Of a stretch of DNA of 64,000 nt, positions 31,548 to 41,500 are shown one piece after another (positions within the stretch are counted from its first letter, which is position 1; every line of letters begins with the position of its first letter). Source of the DNA: Pseudogymnoascus destructans (Eukaryota; Ascomycota; Leotiomycetes; Thelebolales; Thelebolaceae); NCBI RefSeq assembly GCF_001641265.1, contig NW_020167526.1, positions 1,054,001-1,118,000 of the forward strand. Reading direction: 5' to 3'. The notes beneath the pieces were generated by a model, which was not told the DNA's origin, ran no database searches, and was given only the letters and a program-made list of their open reading frames with translations. The translations under genes and the position numbers were made by a program.

Positions 31548-33538
31548 CTCGGTGTTCCACCCACTCGCTTCGCTCGTAGGTGGCGACAGCAAGTTGTGCG
31601 TGCGACAGCAAGATGTGCGACACATAAAACGAAGAAAAAGACGCCTTATATATCAACTATATAACTATATAATTAAAACATAAAATCAATAGAACTACTA
31701 TCACTATCGCTACTGCCACTATTGCTACTATCACTTTGATCCTTACTATACCGTAAAATGATCACTTTTGATTTCAACCCTTCCTTCTTCCGCTCTGCTA
31801 CCCGCTTCCTCTCAACCTTACGCTCTTCAATTTCGATTTTACGTGCTTGCGCTTGTAGCTGCTTTACTACTTGGTCCGATTCCCTTGCTGCTCTTGCGTC
31901 TGCTTTTGCTTGCAACTTTGCTTTCTTCTCTTCCCGCATTTTCCGTGCATCTGATGCATATAACTGCCCTCCTTTCTGTAGTGATTTCCGTGCCCTTGCC
32001 TTTGCTGCCTTCTGCTCTACTGCACGTAGAGTCATAATATCTAGCTCGGTCTTATAGAGCTCTGCCCGGTGTAGAACAACTGTAGTTCCACGTGCAAATG
32101 ATTGAAACCCTTCTCTTGAAGGCGATGAGAAAGCTTCCTCTGCTCTCTTCTGCCAATGTTCAACCGCTTGCACACTTTGCATAGTTGTTTTCGGTGTTGA
32201 GATAATATTATATGAAGCAAATGGCTCATAATCAGGTGTTTGATTCCGAGTCTCTTGTATCTTGTCAATTACAAGTGGAGGATTATATGGATATAGTCCT
32301 GTATTTCTCCAACCAGATTGAATTGTACAGACAGTTAGAGATTGCCGTCGGATTTGCGGGAGGTCTGAAAGGAACGTACGTAGCTTATACTCATAGTCGT
32401 AGCTACGTACTGCTTGATCAAGTGCCTTTTGATGAAAGTGTTTGCACTGCTTAAAAACCGCTACATCAAGAGGTTGTAATAGATGTGTTGTATGAGCAGG
32501 AAGGCAGCAAATAACAATGTTATGCTCTTCTGCTAATGTAAGAAAGCGCTCTGTTTTATGAGAGTCATGGCCGTCAAGTAATAAGAGGCGAGTATCATCT
32601 GGTGCCATATGCTCTGCAGATAGTTGGATAAAATGCATAAGGTATTGGATTGCAATGTCGTCGTTTGAATACCCGCTCTCATTTACAATAATGAGAGCAT
32701 TTGGCTCAAGGTCATCATTGTACCATGAATCCATATGAAGTTTGCCAGGGATAATGATAGCTTCTGCAAGTGCAGCACCACTTGCATTTACTGCCTCAAT
32801 TACAGTAACAGAGAGCCGATTCTCAGGATTATCAACAGTCCACTGCTTTACACCGATTGGTACAATAACAGCCGTAGACTTATAACACCCAATCATATAG
32901 CCTGTCTCATCAACATTCCATAAATTATATGGCTTAATGTTATGTTTTGTAATAAGGGCGTTATATGTGAGAAAGAATTCCTCAAACACCTCTTTCTTTT
33001 GTGCTTGCTTCCGATGTGTATTTAACGTCTTCGTGTGAATTGTATGAAATTCGGGGTGTGCTTTTAGAAAGCGTTGTAGCCACCGTTGTGATGGTATCGT
33101 ACGATTAGGTCGTAAGTCTGCAACTGCCCGTAGTATCATAGATCGGTTGGCAGGGACCCCGCGCTCAAGTTGGTCGTATATGAATTGACAGACCGCGGTC
33201 TCTTGCGATTGAGATAAGACTCGATTGCTACCTCCGTGGGGTAATTGAGGAGACGTAGTACTCGTAATACGACATCGGAGTGTCTCACGGTTGACATTGA
33301 ATTTATTTGCAACCCAAGCAATTGTATATGTACTTGGTTGTTTTAAGAAGAACTGTTGGGCCTCATTAAGGCGAGCAATCATAGTAGGATCGTTATTTTG
33401 AGGCATTGTAGATACTACGTTATGAAGAATACTATTATTTTTTCTATATATCAAAATAGCGGTGTACGCACATCTTGCTGTCGCACGCACAACTTGCTGT
33501 CGCCACCTACGAGCGAAGCGAGTGGGTGGAACACCGAG
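31548..33538 (-). mobile_element. Fot1/pogo element, 1991 bp, copy 1
   Basis: Perfect 72-bp terminal inverted repeats (31548-31619 and 33467-33538) begin CTCGGTGTTCCACCCACTCG, and TA occurs just outside both ends. Each terminal repeat carries two tandem copies of a 19-bp motif (GCGACAGCAAG, then TTGTGCG or ATGTGCG), probably transposase-binding sites. The single gene is an intact transposase. A second copy of identical length lies at 48488-50478. Perfect ends, an intact gene and twin copies point to recent transposition. Confidence 0.95.
31673..33406 (-). CDS. Pogo/Fot1-type transposase, intact (copy 1)
   Basis: 577 aa from the ATG at 33406 (MPQNNDPT). Upstream in-frame codons to 33490 lack an ATG. 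Visible parts: N-terminal psq-like helix-turn-helix (ARLNEAQQFFL... TYTIAWVANKFNVNRETLR), a CENP-B-like second DNA-binding region (QETAVCQFIYDQLERG... RWLQRFLKAHPEF), and the DDE_1 core with Asp in LWNVDETGY, Asp in LLLLDGHDSH and Asp in LLQPLDVAVF. The C-terminus is a Lys/Arg/Glu-rich likely coiled coil. It catalyses cut-and-paste transposition at TA. It differs from copy 2 at two residues: Cys here for Arg in NRETLR(C/R)RIT and in LTV(C/R)TIQSG. Both fit CGT-to-TGT changes. Confidence 0.93.
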   Translation of the reverse strand: MPQNNDPTMIARLNEAQQFFLKQPSTYTIAWVANKFNVNRETLRCRITSTTSPQLPHGGSNRVLSQSQETAVCQFIYDQLERGVPANRSMILRAVADLRPNRTIPSQRWLQRFLKAHPEFHTIHTKTLNTHRKQAQKKEVFEEFFLTYNALITKHNIKPYNLWNVDETGYMIGCYKSTAVIVPIGVKQWTVDNPENRLSVTVIEAVNASGAALAEAIIIPGKLHMDSWYNDDLEPNALIIVNESGYSNDDIAIQYLMHFIQLSAEHMAPDDTRLLLLDGHDSHKTERFLTLAEEHNIVICCLPAHTTHLLQPLDVAVFKQCKHFHQKALDQAVRSYDYEYKLRTFLSDLPQIRRQSLTVCTIQSGWRNTGLYPYNPPLVIDKIQETRNQTPDYEPFASYNIISTPKTTMQSVQAVEHWQKRAEEAFSSPSREGFQSFARGTTVVLHRAELYKTELDIMTLRAVEQKAAKARARKSLQKGGQLYASDARKMREEKKAKLQAKADARAARESDQVVKQLQAQARKIEIEERKVERKRVAERKKEGLKSKVIILRYSKDQSDSSNSGSSDSDSSSIDFMF

Positions 33539-33728
33539 TAGTACTCGCCGAGTACCCGAGTACTACTGTACTCGGGTGATATTTTTGAGTACTCGGTGAG
33601 TCCCCGAGTACTACTCCGAGTACTCCGAGTACTGCCAAGCCCTTGGCAAAGAGGGGTAATATAGATCGTAGAATAGAATAGATAATTGAAGCTTTCTTCC
33701 ACTTGAGCGTTCTGTATTGCTTCCTACA

Positions 33729-35175
33729 ATGAGTGACTCTTCGCTATCGCTGGTGCCGGCTGAGTATCAGTCTGATGCTTTAGAGCTGCCGCCCCTTATT
33801 CCGATGCTGATGCCGCATATGCCTCTAAGACTTCAATTACCTGAGTCTACGTCAATCCTCTTTTTAAAAGGGCTATTCTACCGTACTTTATTAGATACAA
33901 TACCTGCTAGAGTCCAATACCAATGCCTTCAAACCGATTGTAACTATATGCCGAGCCAGCCACTAAAGAGCCAGACAACGAGTAATCTTTGGAAGCATCT
34001 TAAAAAGATGCACCCATCTGTGTATACAGAATACGAGAAGCTATCCTCCTCAATTAGAAGCTCGTCAACGCCGTCTACTTCTGCTTCTGCTTCTGCTTCT
34101 ACTTCTACTTCTGCTTTTTTCCAGCCCCGCCAAGCACCTAATAACGCACCAAGCTCGTCGAAATATAGAGAGCTTATACTCTCTTTTGTGGTATCAAATA
34201 ACCTACCGCTACGCCTTGTGGAAAGCCACTCATTCCGGCAATTAGTTCATCATCTAAACCCTACTGTTTTAACAGTAGGTAGAACTACAATCGGACGGGA
34301 TCTATATCGTCTATTCTGCTATCATAAAGCACGGCTTCAAGTAGAGCTACAGCAGCATGTTATAAATGGTGGATGACTATCCATAACAACTGATACTTGG
34401 TCTGCTCGGAACTACTCTGAATACGCAGCAGTTACTGTACACTGGATAAATGACAATTGGCAAATGAGAACTACGATACTTGACGTTATACACCTTCAAG
34501 AGCCGATCCACTCTGGTGAATACCTTGCTGAACAGATGATGAGTGTAGCAGATGATTATAATATCACGCCTGCTATCTTCACAGTTACAAGAGATAATGC
34601 GTCATCGAATACAACAATGCTATTAGAGTATGAGAGACTGGCATCGATAGCCCCTACTTCCTTGAAACAACCATGGGCTTTTACAGCAAAAGCAGGAGAC
34701 GTACGCTGTATTGGGCATATTATCAACATTGCTGTTCAAGCTGCTTTAGCTTCCTTAAAGGCAACGCCTGACGAAAGGGTAGAGGCATACCGGCTTGAGG
34801 TTGGGGCTGCACGAATACCAACTGGAATATCAACTGCTGCTGAATACGAAATTATAACTGTTCTTGCAAAGCTACGGCGTCATATATATGTGTTTCGGAA
34901 CGGCCGTGGGTGGAAAGATGCCTTGAAGAGTCAGTGTAAAGCTTTAGGTATTCAAGTCCGTCAGTTAACACTTGATATGCCAGTCCGCTGGAGCTCAACT
35001 TATCCAATGATTGATATAGCTTTAAAGCTTCAGGCTCCGATTACAGCTTTATGTGCATCACAGCAACTTGATATTAGTATGAGGAATATTGCTTTAACAG
35101 CAATAGATTGGGCTACGTTACATGACTTATTGAAGCTATTCCATATCTTCGTCCGCCCAACCGAGAAGCTACAGG
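33729..35175 (+). pseudogene. hAT transposase, one stop and a truncated 3' end
   Basis: From the ATG at 33729 the frame encodes an N-terminal BED-type zinc finger (Cys-Cys in YQCLQTDC, His-His in WKHLKKMH), then a Ser-rich linker. A TGA stop lies at 34374-34376. The same frame continues with ITTDTWSARN (first catalytic Asp block of hAT), FTVTRDNASSN, RCIGHIINIAVQAAL and MPVRWSSTYPMI, all hAT hallmarks. It ends abruptly at RPTEKLQ where the LTR starts at 35176, so the C-terminal dimerisation domain and the final catalytic Glu region are missing. Both defects make it non-functional. Confidence 0.88.
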
Positions 35176-35704
35176 TGTCATACTGACATTCGTTGCACTC
35201 AGTTTGCTATCAAACTCAAGAGCAAACTTGGAAATCTCCTCCTCAAACCTACAAGTCACTGTTCATGTTCCTAGGCCTCTAGTTGATAGAGATAAGGATG
35301 CCTTCTCGTCTCTCATTCTAGGGAGTAGACTCTGGGTAGCTGCGGGGTCACGTGTGAATGCTTGGGTGGGCTAACCGAGTCGGAACCGAGTCGGAACCGA
35401 GTCGGATGGGTTTCGGGTACTTGAGACAATCGACTCACAGGGTTCCCCCATCATCTTTTTTGTATCCTTCGTAGTAGACCTATAGGATAGCATCCGTTTA
35501 GCCTCCGACTCGCACTCTCATATGCTATTACTGTGAGCTGGGTGCCCTGTGTCCTTACAACATCATACATTTGATTGCTGCATTGTGGAATAGTCTAAGC
35601 TACAACCCTTTGGCTCTGTTTCCTAAGACAGTGTGTTGTCTTAGTAAATATCTTCCCCTCCCCTGGGTGGCTAGATTCTCACATCTGGTGCACCCACCAT
35701 TACA
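35176..35704 (+). repeat. Variant gypsy-family LTR, 529 bp
   Basis: The ends match the gypsy LTR: it starts TGTCATACTGACATTCG and ends with the GTGCACCCACCATTACA end. The middle differs. About 35261-35290 carries GTTCATGTTCCTAGGCCTCT, which in the full LTR (plus orientation of the solo copy) is present as its reverse complement, so an internal inversion has occurred. Other segments have been lost, and a GAGTCGGAACC triplet repeat lies near 35378-35406. Flanking pentamers (ACAGG and TCCGA) do not match, so no target duplication is visible. Confidence 0.8.
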
Positions 35705-36054
35705 TCCGACGACCAGACGTTAATGCTCAAAGGGCTCATTGCGCAAAGAGCTCAGTGGCATAGAAGGCGCAGTCATCGGAGGGCGTAAATGGAGGTCGTG
35801 GCCCTGCGAATGCGTTCATGTGCCACTGCGGGTTTTCAGCTGCAGCGAGGCCGAGCAGGGGGATCCGTTGGGCGGGGCCATGCAGCGTGGAGGGGGGCGA
35901 AAGGAGGCCAAGCGTCGCACGATGAGCGTAGCAGGTACGAGAATGTTGGTGTTGGGAGGGAGGAGCGATGGTGGAGAGGGACAGGCGAGGGAGGGAGTGG
36001 CCCTTTTATAGAAGTTGAAAGCGGCGGCAAGCTTTAATATAAAACATTGCTTTA
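35705..36054. other. Spacer between LTR and nested pogo element
   Basis: About 350 nt, GC-richer than its surroundings. It is not recognised as transposon or gene sequence, and no convincing frame is seen. Confidence 0.35.
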
Positions 36055-37591
36055 ACGTAACGTATGGGGAGTCGGACATATGGGGTTGTCAGACAAAAAG
36101 TTTATTCTACTCTAGTTGACCGAGTCCTACGTGCCACACACTCCTCCAATTCCAATTCTGGGTCGCTTGAATCGTTCTCTACCTCTTCCTCTTCAAGTTC
36201 CTCGTCTACTTCTTCAATTGGCCGTTTGCGTGGCCTTCCACGTGGTCTTTTCTCGGTTGACTTCAACTCTGCCTCCCAGACAATTTTCAACACTTCCTCG
36301 GTACTGAATACAAATTCGCCTTGCAACTTAATTCTCTTGCCCGTAGTTCTTTTCTTTCGTGTCTCAAGTATCTCTTTGTACTCTTTTACCTCCTTCCGAA
36401 GGATGCTGAGTTCAGCATTCTGACTTTCAACCAGCCTAGTCATTCTCTTGGCATAGCGTCGAGTTGGTGAAGCAGGAGAGTCACAAGTTGCCATACTTGA
36501 ATTAAATACTAAATTTGCATGCCTTAGTTCAGTTCCATCTGGAGGAGAACTTCGGAGTATTGAGAGATCCAGAGTAGTGATATTGGTTGAGTTTTGAGGA
36601 GTGCGAGGTGGTTCGGTTGGTGGAAGTGGAAGGTTAGCCAGAACTCTTTCTGGGAGAAAGGGTATTAAACCTGCTGCCCTCCACCCACTTCTAATGTTTT
36701 GAGGTATAAGACCCTTCTCTCGAATACACCGGAAGATTTCAACCCAGTGGGAGCGCTGGATTCGCTTTATTCCTGCTCGAGTATACCGATCTACTTCCTG
36801 AGCATGAAATCGCTTAAGAGGTCCATACACCCCAACATCAAGTGGTTGGAGTAGATGAGAGCAATGAGGCGGTAGAATAAGAAGGTTGATGTCATTCTCA
36901 ATGCACAGTGCAATCATATCGCCAGTAATGTGACTAGAATGGCCATCCATACTCAACATTTCCAGACTTTTTGCGTGACTCAGGCTCAAATACCTTCCGC
37001 AACCACTCAAATCCATGACTGTTTGAAGTCCAGCCACTATTACTTGTTGAGAAGTGCCAGTTTGTAGGGGTGTCCTTTGGAATCCAACTTGAATTGGTAT
37101 TCTTAGCCTTGAATATAATCATAGGTGGTAAAGCACCACCGTCTGCATCAATGCATTCAAGTACAGTTATCCACTCCTGCTTCCCAGCTGTGACCTTCCA
37201 ATTGGATTTCAAGGTAGAATCAACAATTATTCGCGTGGATTGAGTCTCTCCAACTGCAAAACCTGTCTCATCCATATTATAGATGTTGCATGGCTTGTAC
37301 TTTCGCTCTTCAATTCGTGCTTTAAACGCGTCAAACCAAGCTGAAATCTTTATAGGAGTGGCTTCTTTATGTCGTGCAGACTCTAGTTGTCTTGAGTAGA
37401 CCCCTTTAAAGTTTGGATGTCGTTTTAAGAATCTATAGATCCATTCATGGCCTATGGGGGTAGGATTGGTCCGAAGAGTGGTTTGAGAAGACGTGATTTG
37501 GACGCGTCGTACGCGAATTTCTTCAGCCATTTCCTTGATCAACATAGGAGTTGCAGGAAAACCCGTGGCAGTGAGACGTGTAATCCATCGT

Positions 37592-38527
37592 TGTAATGGT
37601 GGGTGCACCAGATATGAGAATCTAGCCACCCAAGGAAGGGATGAATTTACTAAGACAACACACTGTCTTAGGAAACAGAGCCAAAGGGTTGTAGCTTAGA
37701 CTATTCCACAACGCAGCAATCAGGTGTATGATGTGGTGAAGTGGTTTAGACAAGTTGCAACAAATGTTGAGTCTGAGAACTCAGGGGTAAGTCAGAGGTT
37801 AGCACCTCACTGACTTTTCAAAAACAGAGAATAACAAGATCAATGCTTGGAAGCTTGGAAAAGACGTAGAAGTATGTGCTAGTCGATTTACTGTATTGCC
37901 TGCTTGCCCTTTCTTAAGGAAAGGGCAATCCTATTTATGCCAAAGGAGTGTAGTTCTCTCATTTTCCATGACTTTCCATGACTAACCAGGCTTGGTAAAT
38001 GTATTAGAAATCAAGTGCGACCCACAACTAGCTTGCTAATCATGTAGTGAACGTAAGAGAATCCCATAGAACCATCTCTTGGGTTCCTAGCCTATAGGAA
38101 GTGAAAAGGAGGTCCAAGGTCAGAGTACCTATAGATAAATTATGTCATAACTTAACCAATCTTGTGGGTAACTAAGGAGCGATGACGTGTAATGAATCAT
38201 AGAGGGTTGTAGAAGCTTCTAGAGCTATCGTTCATGTTCCTAGGCCTCTAGTTGGTAGATATATGCCATGTGGTAGTATTGGCCCACCCCCTTAAGGAGG
38301 AGATTTTCTTAATAACTTGTTCAATGAGTGTTCAAATGATATGCCGTGATGTATGTAGCATAAACAGATGTAGTAGAAGAGTTTGCAGCAATCGTTGAGT
38401 AGTATTGCTTCTGTTGTTGGTGTGATAAGCCAAGATATGTATGGTGACTTGTAGGTTTGAGGAGGAGATTTCTAAGTTTGCTCTTGAGTTTGATAGCAAA
38501 CTGAGTGCAACGAATGTCAGTATGACA
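37592..38527 (-). repeat. 3' LTR of the gypsy element
   Basis: 936 bp. On the minus strand it begins TGTCATACTGACATTCG and ends CCACCATTACA. It is preceded directly on that strand by the polypurine tract and followed by the ATCGT target copy. Confidence 0.96.
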
Positions 38528-38540
38528 TGATCCCCCTTTT
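38528..38540 (-). other. Polypurine tract of the gypsy element
   Basis: On the minus strand AAAAGGGGGATCA abuts the 3' LTR. It immediately follows, and overlaps by one or two bases, the polyprotein stop codon. This is the expected plus-strand primer site for reverse transcription. Confidence 0.75.
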
Positions 38541-41500
38541 AAGGACGTTTGTGGGCTGTCTGCTTGCCCTTTAGCCAGGTGGCTTTCTTAGAAAGAAATT
38601 CTAGAATGAGCTTAGATGCATTTTTTAGATTTCTCTTAGGCTCCCAAGTGTTGTCACTTGTAGGATAGCCTTTCCACTTAACGAGGAAGTAGTCCTGACC
38701 TCTAAGTGTCTTTTTGTCAAGGATAGACTCTACTTCATATTCTGGTTGATCCAAGATCAGAACAGGAGGTGGAGGAGACTGAAGTGGTCTTAAGGAACTT
38801 TCTTGTGCCTTAGACAAGAGAGATGCATGGAAGACATTATGGATAGTCCAAGTAGGTGGTAATGCAAGCTCGAAAGCATTCTTGCCAATAGTCCTTGTGA
38901 TCTTAAAAGGTCCAAGTCTTTTAGTATCAAGTTTGTCTGAAGGTCTAGTAGTTGTGATATGTCTTCTAGACAAAAAGACTTGATCACCAACTTTGAATTG
39001 TGGTGCAACCACCCCCCTGTTAAAGGCCTGAGCCTGCTCGTCTTGTGCACGCTGTATTTGAACCTTGAGATAGTCCTGGAGGCCCTTAAGGTAGATGATT
39101 CTTTCAGTAGCAGAAGGGTTTTTGAAAATTTCAGGACAATTCAGTTCTGCCACTTCAAACCTAGGGTGATAACCATAGTTTGCATAGAAAGGTGTCTCTT
39201 TTGTGGTGTTAGAGACTGTGTTGTTGTAAGCAAATTCTGCAAGATGGAGAAGATCTGCCCAGTTGTCTTGAGCATAGTTTGTATAAATTCTTAGATATTG
39301 TTCAAGTACAGAGTTGACTCTCTCTGTCTGGCCATCTGTTTGAGGGTGATAAGCTGTAGAGAAGCGTTGTTCCATGTTTAAGAGTTTAGAGAACTCCTTA
39401 AAAAAGTTTGAAGTGAAAACTGCTCCCCTATCTGAGATCCAGTGTCCAGGAATTCCATGATATTTAAAGACCACCTTGAGGAATAGCCACGCAAGTTCAG
39501 AAGCTGTGATAGTCTCATTGCAAGGCTCAAAGTGTGCCATTTTTGTGAGCCTTTCTACCACCACAAGGATAGAGTCATAAGGGGTAGCACCCCCTTTTGG
39601 GATAGAAGGAGGCAACTTGACTATAAAGTCAATGGATATGGAGTCCCATGGGCGTTCTGGTATAGGTAGAGGCTGCAAGAGGCCATAGGGCTTTTGCCGT
39701 GTAGGCTTGTTCAAGTTGCAAGTAGTGCAAGAAGATATATAGTCTTGAAGAGTAGTCCTTAGACTAGGCCAGTAGAACTTTCTTGTTAGAAGTTCATAAG
39801 TTTTTGCAAAGCCAAAGTGCCCTGCAGCTGGAGCATCATGGAACTGCTGTAGGAGGTGTAGCTGTAATCGTTTATCCCTTGGGACATAGATATAGTTCTT
39901 GAATAAGAGAAGTCCATGCTGATTTTTTGAGAAATTCTGTAGTCCAACTTTCTCAAGAGAGGAACCTTTCTTCTGGAGGTATTCCAAAGTTCCTTTCGCA
40001 AAGGGATCATGGTTGTAAGCATCTTTGAATGCTTTAAGAAGTGTTGCTGAGGGTGTATAGTCTTTAAAGGTCTCTGGTTCCTGAGAAGAGGTAATGGGGG
40101 CAACTTGGTCTTGAGGGGATAAGTTTACCCCTAAGTCCTCTGTAGTACTAGGGTTGCTTAAAGATGCTGCTATAAGCTTTGCTGAGTCTAGCAGAGCCTT
40201 TGTATTGCTAGTTTTAGCAGAATCTTGGTAGTCATGTCTTCTTGAGAGGAGATCTGCTCTTTGATTCTTGGCCCCTGAGACATGTTTTATAACAAAGTCA
40301 AAACCTCCTAGTTGTTCAGACCACCTTGCTTGTCGTCGATTGAGCTGTTTAGTGGTTGTAAAGGTCAAGAGATTTGAATGGTCACTCTAAATAGTGATAG
40401 GATAGTTTGCCCCTTCAAGGTAGCATCTCCAATGCTTTAGAGAACATGCAAGCAGTTCCTTGTCTGTAATGGGATAGTTTTGTTCAGCTGCTGATAGCTT
40501 TCTTGAGTAAAATGCCACAGGCTGTAGCTCTTCTTGTTTGTCTTTTGGAGCTTGGTATAAGATTCCAGAAATGGCAAAATCTGAGGCATCTGTCTCAAGA
40601 GTGGCAGGTTTCAAGGGGTTAAAGTGTAGTAACATTTTCCCTTCTTTAAATTCTCCTTTAAGAGCATCGAAAGCATCTTGCTGTGTCTTATCCCAGTGAT
40701 ACAAAGTGTCCTTGTGAAGTAATTGAGTAAGGGGTAAAGCCAAGGATGTATATCTTGGTATAAACCTCCTGTAATAGTTGGCAAACCCAAGGAAAGACTG
40801 AACCTCTTTAATGCTGGAAGGAATAGGCCACGTTTGTACTGCTTTTGTCTTTTCAGGGTCCATCTGAATGCCTTCTGTTGAAATTCTATGTCCTAAGAAA
40901 TCAACTTGAGACATATGGAAAAGACATTTCTCAAGTTTGCAAAAGAGTTGTGCTTGAGATAGCTTCTCTAAGACTTGTCTAACATGTAGAACATGCTCTT
41001 GAGTGTCTAAAGAGTATATAAGAATGTCGTCTAAGTAGACAACAACAAAGATATCCAAGTAAGGTCTTAGAATATCATTCATGAGAGCTTGGAAAGAAGC
41101 AGGTGCATTGGCAAGCCCAAAAGGCATTACCTGGTATTCAAAATGACCATAGCGTGTTCTGAATGCTGTCTTCCACTCATCACCTTCCTTGATGCGTATC
41201 AGGTTATAAGCTCCCCTGAGATCTAACTTGGTAAAGATCTTTGCTGAAGAGAGCCTATCTATGAGCTCAGGGATAAGGGGTAAAGCATATCTGTTTTTAA
41301 CAGTGACTGCATTAAGGCCCCTATAATCAACACAGAGACGCAAGGAGCCATCTTTCTTCTTGACAAAGAGAATGGGAGCTCCTGCTGGTGAGGAAGAAGG
41401 TCTGATAAAGCCAGAACTAAGGTTCTCATCTAGGTATTCTCTGAGAGTTTTCAGCTCTAATTCAGATAGAGAGTAGATAGGGCCGTAGGGAGGCATTGAG

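Larger units (their letters stand above)
31517..35175 (+). mobile_element. hAT element, 3' end missing, carrying a pogo insertion
   Basis: The left end is tentatively CAGTGTTGCC at 31517, the form of many hAT termini. It is followed by CGAGTA/TACTCG-rich subterminal motifs that also occur on the far side of the pogo insertion (33541-33640), just upstream of a hAT transposase. The 1991-bp pogo copy sits within these subterminal repeats at a TA. The right end is lost: the hAT coding region stops at 35175, where an LTR begins. The terminus assignment is inference; the transposase is clear. Confidence 0.6.

Noticed and set aside
33407..33490. Longer N-terminus for the pogo transposase starting at 33490 (and 50430 in copy 2)
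   Set aside because: The first codon there is GTG, and the extension runs through the terminal inverted repeat. The first ATG, at 33406 or 50346, is the better start.
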